Below, in pieces: positions 29,984 to 38,327 of a stretch of DNA of 64,000 bases. Origin of the DNA: Colwellia sp. (lineage in GTDB: Bacteria; Pseudomonadota; Gammaproteobacteria; Enterobacterales; Alteromonadaceae); the NCBI GenBank assembly GCA_026196955.1, contig JAPHTO010000043.1, positions 1 through 64,000 of the forward strand, read 5' to 3'. The notes under the pieces are model-generated. The model had not been told where the DNA came from. It ran no database searches and saw nothing but the letters and a program-made list of their open reading frames with translations. The translations under genes and the position numbers were made by a program. Within the stretch, counting starts at the first letter, position 1, and every line of letters starts with the position of its first letter.

Positions 29984-30870
29984 GTACATTAGCCAATCAC
30001 CAACAATACCAGCAAAGAATCAATGACTTTTTAGCCGCTCAACTTGACAAATTATCGGTTAATGATGAAAAACTGCTTGAAGCAATGCGTTATGGCTTGC
30101 TTATCGGTGGCAAGCGTATGCGCCCCTATTTAGCCTATATTACTGGTGAATCTTTAGGTGCTGCCCAAACGGATATAGACGCTATAGCTGGCGCGCTAGA
30201 GTGTATTCATGCCTACTCTTTATTACATGATGATTTACCCGCCATGGATGATGATGATTTAAGACGTGGCAAGCCTACATGTCATAAAGCCTTTGATGAG
30301 GCATCTGCTATTTTGGCTGGCGACGCATTACAAACACTTGCTTTTGATATTCTCGCCAACCATCAATTTTCGGACAAAATACAGCCGAAACAAATAATAT
30401 TGATACAACAATTGATTTCCGCCTCTGGCTACCAAGGCATGTGTGGCGGGCAAGCATTAGATTTATCAGCCACCGATAAAACCATTGATTTAGCGCAATT
30501 AGAAAAATTACACTCATTAAAAACAGGTGCCTTGTTAGAAGCCAGTGTGTTAATGGCAGCAGAATGCGCTAGCCAAATTAGCAGTCAAGATAAGCAAGCA
30601 CTAAAAAAATATGCTCAGCTCGTCGGCTTAGCCTATCAAGTGCAAGATGACATTATTGATATTACTTCTAGTGAAGAAGAGCTAGGAAAGCCTAAAGGCT
30701 CTGACTTAGCAGCTAATAAAAGTACCTACCCTGCACTATTGGGTTTACAAGGAGCACAAGAAAAAGCTGAAAACTTATTTCAACAAGCGCTTCAAGCTTT
30801 GGCCAGTTTGCCTTACAATACGCAGTCTTTGGCTGATTTTGCCACTTTTATTGTTAAACGAAGCCATTAG
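29980..30870 (+). CDS. ispA: (2E,6E)-farnesyl diphosphate synthase IspA
   Basis: Condenses IPP with DMAPP and GPP to give farnesyl diphosphate for ubiquinone, undecaprenyl and haem O chains. At 296 residues it has the first aspartate-rich motif DDLPAMDDDDLRRG (about 83-96), the second DDIID near 223, and GGKRMRPYLAY near 42. The start is GTG at 29980, overlapping the xseB stop. It lies between xseB and dxs, the normal gammaproteobacterial order. Confidence 0.95.
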   Translation: MSTLANHQQYQQRINDFLAAQLDKLSVNDEKLLEAMRYGLLIGGKRMRPYLAYITGESLGAAQTDIDAIAGALECIHAYSLLHDDLPAMDDDDLRRGKPTCHKAFDEASAILAGDALQTLAFDILANHQFSDKIQPKQIILIQQLISASGYQGMCGGQALDLSATDKTIDLAQLEKLHSLKTGALLEASVLMAAECASQISSQDKQALKKYAQLVGLAYQVQDDIIDITSSEEELGKPKGSDLAANKSTYPALLGLQGAQEKAENLFQQALQALASLPYNTQSLADFATFIVKRSH

Positions 30871-30914
30871 AAGCGCGAAGCAGATAAGCTAACTTAAACC
30901 TAAACAGAATAACT

Positions 30915-32792
30915 ATGACTACAAATCTTGCTGATTACCCTTTACTAGCTCAAATTAATTCGCCAAAAGACTTGCGTAATATTGCTCAAGAGCAATTACC
31001 GCGGATCAGCAATGAATTACGTAATTATTTATTGAATTCAGTGAGTAAAAGTAGCGGGCACTTTGCTTCTGGTTTAGGTACTATCGAGCTTACCGTTGCT
31101 CTACATTATGTTTACAATACCCCTTTTGATCATCTTATTTGGGATGTTGGCCATCAAGCTTACCCTCATAAAATATTAACGGGTCGCCGCGATCAACTGC
31201 ACACCATCAGACAAAAAAATGGCTTACACCCTTTTCCTTGGCGTGAAGAAAGCGAATATGACACCCTCAGTGTTGGTCATTCAAGCACCTCAATTTCAGC
31301 TGCTTTAGGCTTAGCGGTTGCGGCTGAAAAAGAAGGGCATAATAGAAAAACTGTCGCGGTTATTGGTGATGGTGCTATGACAGCGGGTATGGCTTTTGAA
31401 GCCTTAAACCATGCTGGCGACATTCGAAAAGACATGTTGGTTATTTTAAATGATAACGAAATGTCTATCTCTGAAAATGTTGGCGCCCTTAACAACCATC
31501 TCGCCAAAATGTTATCAGGTAGTCTTTATACAGGTTTACGTGAAGGTAGTAAGCGTATTTTAAATAACCTTCCGCCCATTAAAGAGCTAGCGAGTCGTGC
31601 TGAAGAGCACTTAAAAGGCATGGTAGTGCCAAGTACGTTTTTCGAAGAGTTAGGTTTTAACTATATTGGCCCTATTGATGGTCACGATGTCAATGGCCTC
31701 GTTGAAACCATTAAGAATATGCGTAACTTAAAAGGGCCACAGCTATTACATATCGCCACTAAAAAAGGCAAAGGCTACCATGCTGCTGAGCAAGATCCGA
31801 TAAAGTATCATGCTGTGCCTAAGTTCAACCCGAGCGATGCAAATTTACCTAAGTCCAAGCCTGCCCTACCAACCTATTCACAAATTTTCGGTGATTGGTT
31901 ATGTAAAATGGCTACTGTAGATAAAGACCTAGTGGCTATCACACCTGCCATGCGTGAAGGCTCTGGTATGGTTGAGTTTAGCCAACGTTTTCCTGAGCAA
32001 TATTATGACGTTGCTATAGCAGAGCAACACGCCGTGACTTATGCCGCAGGTCTAGCGATTGGTGGTCAAAACCCCGTTGTCGCAATTTACTCTAGTTTTC
32101 TACAACGTGGTTATGATCAACTTATTCACGATGTCGCCATACAAAACCTGCCAGTATTATTTGCCGTAGACAGAGCTGGTATTGTTGGCGCAGATGGCGC
32201 CACTCATCAAGGCTCTTTCGATTTAAGTTTTTTACGCTGTATTCCTAATATGACCATTATGGCCCCAGCCAATGAGCGTGAATGCCAATTAATGCTCAAT
32301 ACAGGTCATAAACTCTCATCACCCGCCGTTGTTCGTTATCCACGTGGTAATGGTACTGGAGAAGCGCTACCTTCTATTAATGACACCATTGAAATAGGTA
32401 AAGGCAGAGCCATTCTTCAAGGTAAAGCGCAAGTGGGTAATAAAATTGCCTTACTTAACTTTGGCACCATGCTAGGCGAAGCAACGAAAGCAGCAACTGC
32501 ATTAGAGGCAACCCTTGTTGATATGCGCTTTATAAAACCACTCGATACACAGCTTATTGATGAAATAGCAGCTTCACATGACTTCATCGTCACTATTGAA
32601 GACAATGCTATTGCTGGTGGTGCAGGCTCTGGGGTGAATGAATATATTTTGGCTCAAGGAAAGGCCATCAAGGTGCTTAACATTGGCATTCCTGATCAAT
32701 TTGTTAAGCACGGGACACAAGAAGAAGTGCATCAAGAGTTACAACTAGATAGTAGTGGAATTATCGCTAAAGTTAATAAATTTATCTCCTAA
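30915..32792 (+). CDS. dxs: 1-deoxy-D-xylulose-5-phosphate synthase Dxs
   Basis: TPP-dependent enzyme making DXP from pyruvate and glyceraldehyde 3-phosphate, feeding the MEP isoprenoid, thiamine and B6 pathways. The 625-residue protein has [15 protein letters not shown] near 80, the TPP motif [19 protein letters not shown] (about 150-168) with the metal ligand Asp, [14 protein letters not shown] near 180, and the transketolase central domain with [14 protein letters not shown] and [17 protein letters not shown]. The C-terminal domain ends with the conserved [12 protein letters not shown] terminator follows at 32822. Confidence 0.97.
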   Translation: MTTNLADYPLLAQINSPKDLRNIAQEQLPRISNELRNYLLNSVSKSSGHFASGLGTIELTVALHYVYNTPFDHLIWDVGHQAYPHKILTGRRDQLHTIRQKNGLHPFPWREESEYDTLSVGHSSTSISAALGLAVAAEKEGHNRKTVAVIGDGAMTAGMAFEALNHAGDIRKDMLVILNDNEMSISENVGALNNHLAKMLSGSLYTGLREGSKRILNNLPPIKELASRAEEHLKGMVVPSTFFEELGFNYIGPIDGHDVNGLVETIKNMRNLKGPQLLHIATKKGKGYHAAEQDPIKYHAVPKFNPSDANLPKSKPALPTYSQIFGDWLCKMATVDKDLVAITPAMREGSGMVEFSQRFPEQYYDVAIAEQHAVTYAAGLAIGGQNPVVAIYSSFLQRGYDQLIHDVAIQNLPVLFAVDRAGIVGADGATHQGSFDLSFLRCIPNMTIMAPANERECQLMLNTGHKLSSPAVVRYPRGNGTGEALPSINDTIEIGKGRAILQGKAQVGNKIALLNFGTMLGEATKAATALEATLVDMRFIKPLDTQLIDEIAASHDFIVTIEDNAIAGGAGSGVNEYILAQGKAIKVLNIGIPDQFVKHGTQEEVHQELQLDSSGIIAKVNKFIS

Positions 32793-32821
32793 TACGGTAC
32801 GCTTAAATTAATAGTTCAAAC

Positions 32822-32860
32822 AAAAGGAGATAACGAATATACGATTCATTATCTCCTTTT
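32822..32860 (+). terminator. Terminator after dxs
   Basis: A perfect 12-bp stem (AAAAGGAGATAA at 32822-32833, complement at 32849-32860) with further partial pairing inside the loop, ending in TTTT on the plus strand. It sits 30 bases after the dxs stop and also just before the convergent gene ending at 32880, so it may work both ways. Confidence 0.75.
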
Positions 32861-32879
32861 AACATGCTAAATCTCGAGT

Positions 32880-33230
32880 TTAAAGTGTTGTTCTTCCAGG
32901 ACCAAGTAAAGGGCATAAGAAGAATTTATCCCCTGAGTCCATGACACCATCACTATTGACATCTATCCACCAACGGCCACCTAAATGCCCCACTTCTCCT
33001 GGACCATATTCAGTAGTCAAACCATTCATTGTTGGCACAAGCTGCTGAAACTCCCCTTTCATGGGTAAATCTGTCACTACGATTGAATCGTAATACAAAC
33101 CTTGTGAAGTGACGTAAACAACAGGCGCCCCTTCTGAGCCACGACCTTTCTTTTTTGCTACTGCTGGATTATTCACTAAAGTAATAGCAGCAACCATTAC
33201 AATTACTACAATAAGACTAAATTTATTCAT
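32880..33230 (-). CDS. Small secreted protein with EF-hand-like loop, function unknown
   Basis: A 116-residue protein I do not recognise. Residues 1-25 form a signal peptide ending PAVAKK; a polar stretch KKKGRGSEG follows. The C-terminal half holds GHLGGRWWIDVNSDGVMDSG and continues DKFFLCP: the D-x-N-x-D-G-x-x-D spacing matches a calcium-binding EF-hand or dockerin loop, though only one copy is present. GGGAGAGATCAC before the ATG is a good ribosome site. It is the first accessory gene after the conserved dxs, adjoining the repeat element. Likely periplasmic or exported; binding of Ca2+ is inference. Confidence 0.65.
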   Translation of the reverse strand: MNKFSLIVVIVMVAAITLVNNPAVAKKKGRGSEGAPVVYVTSQGLYYDSIVVTDLPMKGEFQQLVPTMNGLTTEYGPGEVGHLGGRWWIDVNSDGVMDSGDKFFLCPLLGPGRTTL

Positions 33231-33371
33231 GTGATCTCTCCCGTTTTATTAAGTAAACAATTACCTGCTTTAGTATCAACAAGAGTTATCACAAAAGAAT
33301 CACAAAATGGTCACTTGTATATAACATATAAAAAATCAATTAAATTTACTCTACCCCTCTAATATCATCAT

Positions 33372-33490
33372 TGGTTAGTGATAAACTCAAAAGCTTGGTG
33401 CTTTATTCTCTGTCTGGCGTCGACATCCCCTTTGTAATGGTTAGTGATAAACTCAATAGTTTGGCGCTTTATTCTCTGTCTGGCGTCGCG
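33372..33490. repeat. Two-copy tandem repeat, 66-base period
   Basis: TGGTTAGTGATAAACTCAA begins at 33372 and again at 33438. The next ~34 bases also match, with three or so changes, up to CTGGCGTCG. The conserved unit is about 53 bases, with a non-repeated spacer of 13 bases. The period is a multiple of three, so a repeated peptide appears in translation, but nothing else supports coding. Confidence 0.85.
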
Positions 33491-33544
33491 GTGGCGACGA
33501 CACCCAAAGGGGCGTTACACGCCAAAAGCCCCTTTGGAATCCCC
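33485..33544. repeat. Left hairpin module of inverted pair
   Basis: Begins GTCGCGGTGGCGACGACACC and holds a perfect 10-bp stem (CCAAAGGGGC at 33504-33513, complement at 33528-33537). Its reverse complement matches the module at 33935-33992 on both sides of the loop, with different loop sequence. Confidence 0.8.
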
Positions 33545-33630
33545 GTGGCGCCCAACTCAGCAGAACATTCAATAACAAACTCGCGTAACCCACGATACCT
33601 GCCGATTTATCATCCATGAACAACGGCAGC

Positions 33631-33656
33631 CCTCGACGTCCTGTCTCGGGTCGAGG
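33631..33656. repeat. Hairpin within the element
   Basis: CCTCGAC at 33631-33637 pairs with GTCGAGG at 33650-33656 around a 12-base loop. It is GC-rich compared with its surroundings and lies between the left hairpin module and the branched structure. Confidence 0.65.
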
Positions 33657-33811
33657 CCTACCCTTGCTCATTTGTCATTTCATTGCTGAGATGGGAATGG
33701 GTATTTGTGACTTTTCTTATTTTCAAAAGCAACAGTAGAGTTCTTTAATAGTTAAAATGACACTGTATCAACAAGCACCAAGTCTGCTTGAACAAACGCT
33801 GAAATGAATGA

Positions 33812-33899
33812 AAGTGTTCACGTATGTTCATCAGGGATGATGAACAAAGCGCTGTTGGCACATGGATGTGCCATCAGCGTCGTTACGTCGAAAACACTT
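33812..33899. repeat. Predicted three-way-junction (branched inverted repeats)
   Basis: Closing stem: AAGTGTT 33812-33818 with AACACTT 33893-33899, then ACGTA 33820-33824 with TACGT 33884-33888. Arm 1: TGTTCATC 33825-33832 with GATGAACA 33839-33846, loop AGGGAT. Arm 2: CGCTG 33850-33854 with CAGCG 33875-33879, then GGCACAT 33857-33863 with ATGTGCC 33866-33872. All stems are perfect within themselves. Whether it acts as RNA or as folded single-stranded DNA is unknown. Confidence 0.6.
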
Positions 33900-33934
33900 G
33901 AATGAATGTAAGGTTAAGTTTGTTAGCAGCTCCG

Positions 33935-33992
33935 AGGGATTCCAAAGGGAGGCCGGAGGCAGCCTCCCTTTGGGTGTCGTCGCCACCGCGAC
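33935..33992. repeat. Right hairpin module of inverted pair
   Basis: A perfect 12-bp stem (CCAAAGGGAGGC 33942-33953, complement 33962-33973, 8-base loop) followed by GTGTCGTCGCCACCGCGAC, the reverse complement of the start of the module at 33485. It ends one base before the right 19-bp direct repeat. Confidence 0.8.
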
Positions 33993-34092
33993 AAATCAAT
34001 TAAATTTACTCCGACCTAATTCTCCCTTGTTGGCCATTATAGAGAAACGATAACTAGCTGTTATTTTCCTGCTTAATTAACTTGATAAATGG

Positions 34093-35118
34093 TTAACTGT
34101 GCAAATACAAATAAGTAGCAGCAATCCCCGCAACTATATTTAATACTAATGACCAAATTGTTTGCTTAATGAATGTTTTTCCATGCTTTTTGTTTATATC
34201 TATTGCTTCAGCATTTGCTTTTTTATCTCCCGAGGTAAGTGAAAAAACCACTTTTTGACCGTTTATATCATCTAATGCACCATAAACACGACTTGCGAGG
34301 ATATGACCAATTTTACCAACAGGGTTAAAACCATATAAGCCTAAAAATAACCAAATGGCAGTAATTTTGACAGTCATATCACCAGAATATTGGTGAGTAT
34401 TTATCCACAAAAAACTCGAAACCCATAATAAAGCATACATTAAAGTCACGGAATGATGAGTCAACTCTGCTAATCTTTGACGACGCTTCTTAAACCAATA
34501 ATAGAAGTCTGTTATTAATGCAGGCTCTTTTCTTGCCTTAACCCAATCAGTAACTTCATTGATTAACTCTTTACTTATTTGTGCGTTAATAAAATCAACT
34601 CTACAAAATGCAGGAGCTGTAAGTACATCGACTTGGTCAAAATCATCAGAGTTTCCAGAAGCCATCATTTGCATAAACTTTCCAGGTTTCATATCTGATG
34701 ATATTCTTACTAGAAGTGTATGCCTCTGAGGGGATTCATAACCTTGGATATCAACCATAAAGTCCCACTTAATTACGACTTCTTCAACGCACTCTGGAGC
34801 TTGCCAATGATGCTCTTGAAACTCAGCCCAAGTTCCAAACTCTTGCATATCAGAATCTTCATAACCAATATTTAGTGAAGTAATTTTAGCGTCTATATTA
34901 TGTATTTGTAGCTTCCTACTAATACAATCATTTAACTCAATAATATCACTAACCTCTAAGTAAAGTGGCTTATGATAAACCTTAATCCTTGAATCTGGCT
35001 TGCCAGCAAAAAAATAGAACAATGATTTAAGTTGCTCTTTAGGCATTTTTGCAACAACTCCACCAGATTTTTTGACTGAGTCCTCATCCATTTCAATTAC
35101 AGCATTTCCATGAGTCAT
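34093..35118 (-). CDS. Unrecognised 341-residue protein with C-terminal membrane region
   Basis: I cannot assign a family. The first ~215 residues look soluble and mixed alpha-beta (for example KVYHKPLYLEVSDIIELND and EEVVIKWDFMVDIQGYES). A basic patch YYWFKKRRQRLAEL precedes a membrane region of about three helices: near 228-245 (LMYALLWVSSFLWI), 254-272 (VKITAIWLFLGLYGFNP) and 320-339 (LVLNIVAGIAATYLYL). There is no signal peptide, so the soluble part should face the cytosol. AAGGAGAATTAAGAG before the ATG is a good ribosome site. It stands alone between the repeat element and the nqr maturation genes, so it looks like accessory gene content. Sensor, effector or immunity roles are all open. 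Confidence 0.6.
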   Translation of the reverse strand: MTHGNAVIEMDEDSVKKSGGVVAKMPKEQLKSLFYFFAGKPDSRIKVYHKPLYLEVSDIIELNDCISRKLQIHNIDAKITSLNIGYEDSDMQEFGTWAEFQEHHWQAPECVEEVVIKWDFMVDIQGYESPQRHTLLVRISSDMKPGKFMQMMASGNSDDFDQVDVLTAPAFCRVDFINAQISKELINEVTDWVKARKEPALITDFYYWFKKRRQRLAELTHHSVTLMYALLWVSSFLWINTHQYSGDMTVKITAIWLFLGLYGFNPVGKIGHILASRVYGALDDINGQKVVFSLTSGDKKANAEAIDINKKHGKTFIKQTIWSLVLNIVAGIAATYLYLHS

Positions 35119-35252
35119 CTCTTAATTCTCCTTGTCATTTACCAATGTCATGTTATATAAGCATCTAGGTGCTCCCACCTACTTGATTACATAAGAAGTC
35201 AAGAGAGCCACTAGCTAAAAATATAAACTAACACGCTCCCCTCAAAAAAAAC

Positions 35253-35282
35253 ATTACAAGGTATTACAAGGCATTAAAAGGT
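35253..35282. repeat. Three tandem 10-base repeats
   Basis: ATTACAAGGT, ATTACAAGGC, ATTAAAAGGT stand in direct succession. A 10-base period puts equal faces on one side of the helix, as in regulator sites, about 135 bases upstream of the gene starting at 35118. No regulator can be named. Confidence 0.5.
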
Positions 35283-35351
35283 TTAAGCTAATAGCCAATC
35301 CATTAGATGCCATAAAAGTAAAGGGCACACATTTATGTCTCCAATGCGCAC

Positions 35352-35365
35352 AAAGTGATCACTTT
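35352..35365. promoter_or_regulatory. Perfect 14-bp palindrome, possible operator
   Basis: AAAGTGATCACTTT reads the same on both strands. It sits about 235 bases upstream of the 341-residue gene. It recalls a compact CRP/FNR-like half-site pair but with wrong spacing, so the binding protein is unknown. Confidence 0.35.
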
Positions 35366-35418
35366 AAATAAAACACTATCATTGATTGAACCAGCTAAAA
35401 TTGAGCTAAAGCCAAGCC

Positions 35419-35449
35419 AAAAAAAAAGGCAGGTGATTAATCACCTGCC
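35419..35449 (-). terminator. Terminator after nqrM
   Basis: GGCAGGTGATT at 35428-35438 pairs with AATCACCTGCC at 35439-35449. On the minus strand it is followed by nine T residues (A-run 35419-35427). It lies about 50 bases past the nqrM stop. Confidence 0.88.
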
Positions 35450-35497
35450 CATTCTATCTAAATTAGCGTTATCACGCTCAAAAATAGTACGATAAAA

Positions 35498-35728
35498 CTA
35501 CAAATTTTCCACATCAATTCTATTGTTTAAATTCTCTTCTAATGCAGCTTTGCGCTCACGCTCTTGGCGTTTTTCACATGGATTCTCACAATTACACTCT
35601 TTCTCAATACCGACACTCGCTAGACCACCACAGCTTCCCGCGAGGGTTTTATGCTGAAAAATATAACCCACTGCCATAGCGGCACCTACAACGAGGAAGA
35701 AACCAAAGGTTATTAAAAAAATCATCAT
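35498..35728 (-). CDS. nqrM: Na+-NQR maturation protein NqrM
   Basis: Small membrane protein (DUF539) needed to assemble the iron centre between NqrD and NqrE. At 76 residues it has one helix at about 3-23 (FLITFGFFLVVGAAMAVGYI) and then the cysteine set SCGGLASVGIEKECNCENPC, with four cysteines (C-x11-C-x-C-x3-C spacing) that would hold iron. It lies just after apbE on the same strand, as in Vibrio, and ends at a strong terminator. Confidence 0.93.
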   Translation of the reverse strand: MMIFLITFGFFLVVGAAMAVGYIFQHKTLAGSCGGLASVGIEKECNCENPCEKRQERERKAALEENLNNRIDVENL

Positions 35729-35789
35729 AATAATTGTGCGCCTATCAATATTTATTGCCTTCGAGACTAAAAACTATCAACTCGAAATG

Positions 35790-36821
35790 TTACTTGAGAT
35801 ATTGCTTGAATTTTACCGTAAACCGCTCTTTAAAGCCATGTTCAGTTTTAGAAATAAATAAAGCAGCTAGGTTATTGTCTTGGGCAAATGTCAGCCCTTG
35901 CTCTGCCCCCATAACCATCAGTGTTGTCGATAAGCCATCAGCAGTCATTGACGATGGTGCTATAACCGTTACAGAGACAAGGTTATGATTGATAGGCTTG
36001 CCAGTAGCGGGATCAATAATATGCGAGAAGCGCTGCCCATCAGCCTCAAAGTAATTTCGATAATCGCCTGAGGTTGCCACAGCATTATCTTTAGGGATAA
36101 TCACTTGGTGCACAGCACGCTGCTCACCAGAGGGATCTAAAATGGGTTTTTCAATCGCAATAGCCCACAGCTCACCCGTATGCTTAAAGCCCTTTAAGCG
36201 CATTTCTCCGCCTATTTCCACTAAATAGTTACTTATCCCATTCGCTTCAATTAACTCTGCAACCACATCAACACCGTAACCTTTCGCTGTGGTTGACAAA
36301 TCAATGTAGAGGTTGGGAATATCTTTAGAGAGCTGATTACCGTTTAGATGAAGATTTTTCAAGCCAATACGTGCACGAGTACTTGCTAATATTTCCTCAC
36401 TTGGCACTGTCTCTGGACGTTGCTCAGGGCCAAAGCCCCAAAGGTTCACTAAGGGGCCAACCGTGATATCCAACTTGCCAGCACTTAACTCACCCAGACG
36501 GATAGACTCTTTTAATACACGTGCAAAACCAGTCGATATTTCCATCGCTGCCGTTGAATTAGATTGGTTAAAGCGAGAAATTTCAGAGTCAGGAATATAA
36601 GTCGACATCTCCTGATTAACTTGCTGTAACACTGCATCAATCTTCTCTTGCAGTTTTAACGATGCTACCTGTTCAAGCGTAGAAACCACCTTAATATTAT
36701 AAGTAGTTCCCATAGTGCGCCCTTGTAATAAAACTTCAGTTTTTGCTGAATTATTACTGGGAAAACAAGCCGCAAGGGTAATAGCGAAAGCCATTATTAG
36801 CATCAATTTAATTGTATTCAT
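35790..36821 (-). CDS. apbE: FAD:protein FMN transferase ApbE
   Basis: Periplasmic lipoprotein that attaches FMN through a phosphoester to threonines in NqrB and NqrC. At 343 residues it has a lipoprotein signal (MNTIKLMLIMAFAITLAACF, Cys at about 19). The FAD/Mg2+ region includes TMGTTYNIKV, WGFGPEQRPE near 132, DLSTTAKGYGVDVVAELIEA near 180-200, and GGEMRLKG. HIIDPATGKPINH near 270 and TADGLSTTLMVMGAEQGL with metal ligands follow. It sits between the nqr operon and nqrM. Confidence 0.95.
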   Translation of the reverse strand: MNTIKLMLIMAFAITLAACFPSNNSAKTEVLLQGRTMGTTYNIKVVSTLEQVASLKLQEKIDAVLQQVNQEMSTYIPDSEISRFNQSNSTAAMEISTGFARVLKESIRLGELSAGKLDITVGPLVNLWGFGPEQRPETVPSEEILASTRARIGLKNLHLNGNQLSKDIPNLYIDLSTTAKGYGVDVVAELIEANGISNYLVEIGGEMRLKGFKHTGELWAIAIEKPILDPSGEQRAVHQVIIPKDNAVATSGDYRNYFEADGQRFSHIIDPATGKPINHNLVSVTVIAPSSMTADGLSTTLMVMGAEQGLTFAQDNNLAALFISKTEHGFKERFTVKFKQYLK

Positions 36822-36881
36822 TGTTCATACCCAAATTTATTATTTAACTAATAAAACTATCGTTAATTTAATTAGTTAAAT

Positions 36882-36909
36882 AATAAAGACGACCGAAGTC
36901 GTCTTTATT
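36882..36909 (-). terminator. Terminator after nqrF
   Basis: A perfect 12-bp stem with tetraloop: AATAAAGACGAC at 36882-36893, loop CGAA, complement at 36898-36909. It lies about 130 bases past the nqrF stop on the minus strand and just upstream of apbE. Partial readthrough to apbE is possible since no long U-run follows. Confidence 0.75.
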
Positions 36910-37041
36910 GCATATTCATAGTAATTAAACTGTAATTTAAAGATAGTTCGTTCTAGAGCAAAGAGAAGGCACGGAGTTGACGCTAGTCAATGAGCACCTT
37001 CGATGCAGATATCGGACGAAATATCGAAAAATTCAGCTTAA

Positions 37042-38265
37042 TTAGCCACCGAAGTCATCTAATAGGATGTTTTCATCTTCTACGCCTAAATCTTTAAGCA
37101 TATTGATAACCGCAGCATTCATCATTGGTGGACCACACATGTAGTATTCACAATCTTCTGGTGCTTCATGATCTTTCAAGTAGTTTTCATAAAGAACATT
37201 ATGAATGAAACCTGTCATACCATCCCAGTTATCTTCTGGTTGAGGATCTGAAAGCGCTACATGCCATTCAAAATTATCATTTTCAGCGGCAAGCATATTG
37301 TAATCATCTTCATAGAACATTTCACGAAGTGAACGTGCACCGTACCAGAAGCTCATCTTACGCTTAGACTTAAGACGCTTAAGTTGATCAAAGATATGAG
37401 AACGCATTGGCGCCATACCTGCACCACCACCGATAAATACCATTTCATTATCAGTTTCTTTAGCGAAGAACTCACCAAATGGACCAGAAATAGTTACCTT
37501 ATCACCAGGCTTAAGATTAAAGATAAACGAAGACATTTTACCTGCTGGTAAATGTAACTTCCCAGGAGGCGGCGTAGCAATACGCACGTTAAGCATAATA
37601 ATGCCTTCTTCTTCTGGATAGTTAGCCATTGAGTAAGCACGAAGTGTATCAGTATCAACTTTTGATTCTACATCAAAGAATCCAAAGTGTTCCCAATCAC
37701 CACGATACTGCTCTTCAATATCAAAATCTTTGTACTTAACATGATGTGCTGGTGCTTCAATTTGAATATAACCACCGGCTTTAAATGGTACAGATTCACC
37801 ATTAGGAATTTGAAGCTTAAGCTCTTTAATAAACGTTGCTTTGTTATCGTTAGAGATAACTTCACACTGCCATTGCTGAACACCAAAGATTTCATCTTCT
37901 ACTTCAATTTCCATGTCTTGCTTAACAGCAACTTGACAGGCTAGACGACAACCTTCTTTCGCTTCACGCTTAGTGATATGACCTAACTCAGTTGGCAGAA
38001 TATCACCACCACCTGAATGAACGTCTACACGACACTGACCACAAGTACCACCGCCACCACAAGCTGAAGGTACAAAAATACCTTGATCAGCTAATGCGCC
38101 TAATAACTTGCCACCTGCAGCAGTTGTTACTGCTTTTTCAGGGTCACCATTAATACTGATCGTTACGTCACCACTAGAAACTAATTTAGATTTAGCAAAT
38201 AAAATGACTAAAACTAATGCTAGTACTATCGCGGTAAACATCGATACGCCGAGAATAATTTCCAT
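37042..38265 (-). CDS. nqrF: Na+-translocating NADH:quinone reductase subunit F
   Basis: NADH-oxidising entry subunit of Na+-NQR. At 407 residues it has one N-terminal helix (about 3-24), then a 2Fe-2S ferredoxin domain with [16 protein letters not shown] (about 68-83) and the last cysteine in [10 protein letters not shown]. The FAD domain has [10 protein letters not shown] near 210 (RxYS motif), and the NADH domain has [20 protein letters not shown] and [13 protein letters not shown]. It ends the nqrABCDEF operon. AAGGA lies seven bases before the ATG. Confidence 0.97.
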   Translation of the reverse strand: MEIILGVSMFTAIVLALVLVILFAKSKLVSSGDVTISINGDPEKAVTTAAGGKLLGALADQGIFVPSACGGGGTCGQCRVDVHSGGGDILPTELGHITKREAKEGCRLACQVAVKQDMEIEVEDEIFGVQQWQCEVISNDNKATFIKELKLQIPNGESVPFKAGGYIQIEAPAHHVKYKDFDIEEQYRGDWEHFGFFDVESKVDTDTLRAYSMANYPEEEGIIMLNVRIATPPPGKLHLPAGKMSSFIFNLKPGDKVTISGPFGEFFAKETDNEMVFIGGGAGMAPMRSHIFDQLKRLKSKRKMSFWYGARSLREMFYEDDYNMLAAENDNFEWHVALSDPQPEDNWDGMTGFIHNVLYENYLKDHEAPEDCEYYMCGPPMMNAAVINMLKDLGVEDENILLDDFGG

Positions 38266-38327
38266 CGACTTTTCCTTAAAACTTCTCTAAGGGTGTAGCG
38301 TTAATAAAAACACTACACCAACCAAAC

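Larger units (their letters stand above)
33333..34011. repeat. Structured non-coding element bounded by 19-bp direct repeats
   Basis: The perfect 19-mer AAATCAATTAAATTTACTC occurs at 33333-33351 and 33993-34011, exactly 660 bases apart. Between them lie a two-copy tandem repeat, two facing hairpin modules that are diverged inverted copies, a hairpin at 33631-33656 and a branched inverted-repeat structure at 33812-33899. No transposase frame is present. The layout suggests a non-autonomous mobile or REP-like element moved in trans; this is inference. The T-rich ACTC motif before CTACCCC and CGACCT resembles ends I associate with REP-associated transposase loci in marine gammaproteobacteria, from memory only. 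Confidence 0.65.
33231..34092. other. 862-base non-coding region holding a repeat element
   Basis: No convincing gene is present on either strand; the short open frames at 33371-33619 and 33862-34053 lie inside repeats and lack ribosome sites. 33231-33332 is an AT-rich promoter zone for the secreted protein. 33333-34011 is a structured repeat element, described separately. 34012-34092 is plain sequence behind the minus-strand gene that ends at 34093. Confidence 0.7.
35119..35497. other. 379-base intergenic region upstream of the 341-residue gene
   Basis: No gene seen. It contains a triple 10-base repeat (35253-35282), a 14-bp perfect palindrome (35352-35365) and a terminator (35419-35449). 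It serves as promoter region for the minus-strand gene starting at 35118 and as 3' region of nqrM. Confidence 0.6.

Noticed and set aside
26123-32879. Possible TPP riboswitch near thiI or dxs
   Set aside because: No leader long enough before thiI and no THI-box sequence was seen before dxs, which is preceded by only 44 bases.
33372-33490. Possible CRISPR-like repeat
   Set aside because: Only two copies with a long conserved unit and one 13-base spacer; no cas genes.
33371-33619. Open frame with two repeated MVSDKL peptides
   Set aside because: The peptide repeat is caused by the 66-base DNA repeat and the frame crosses the hairpin module; no ribosome site.
33862-34053. 63-codon frame at the right end of the repeat element
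   Set aside because: It runs through the branched structure and right hairpin; coding is unlikely.
36978-36991. Short inverted repeat TTGACGCTAGTCAA between nqrF and apbE
   Set aside because: Only 5-bp arms and no context for an operator; it may belong to a dispersed repeat but nothing in the window confirms it.
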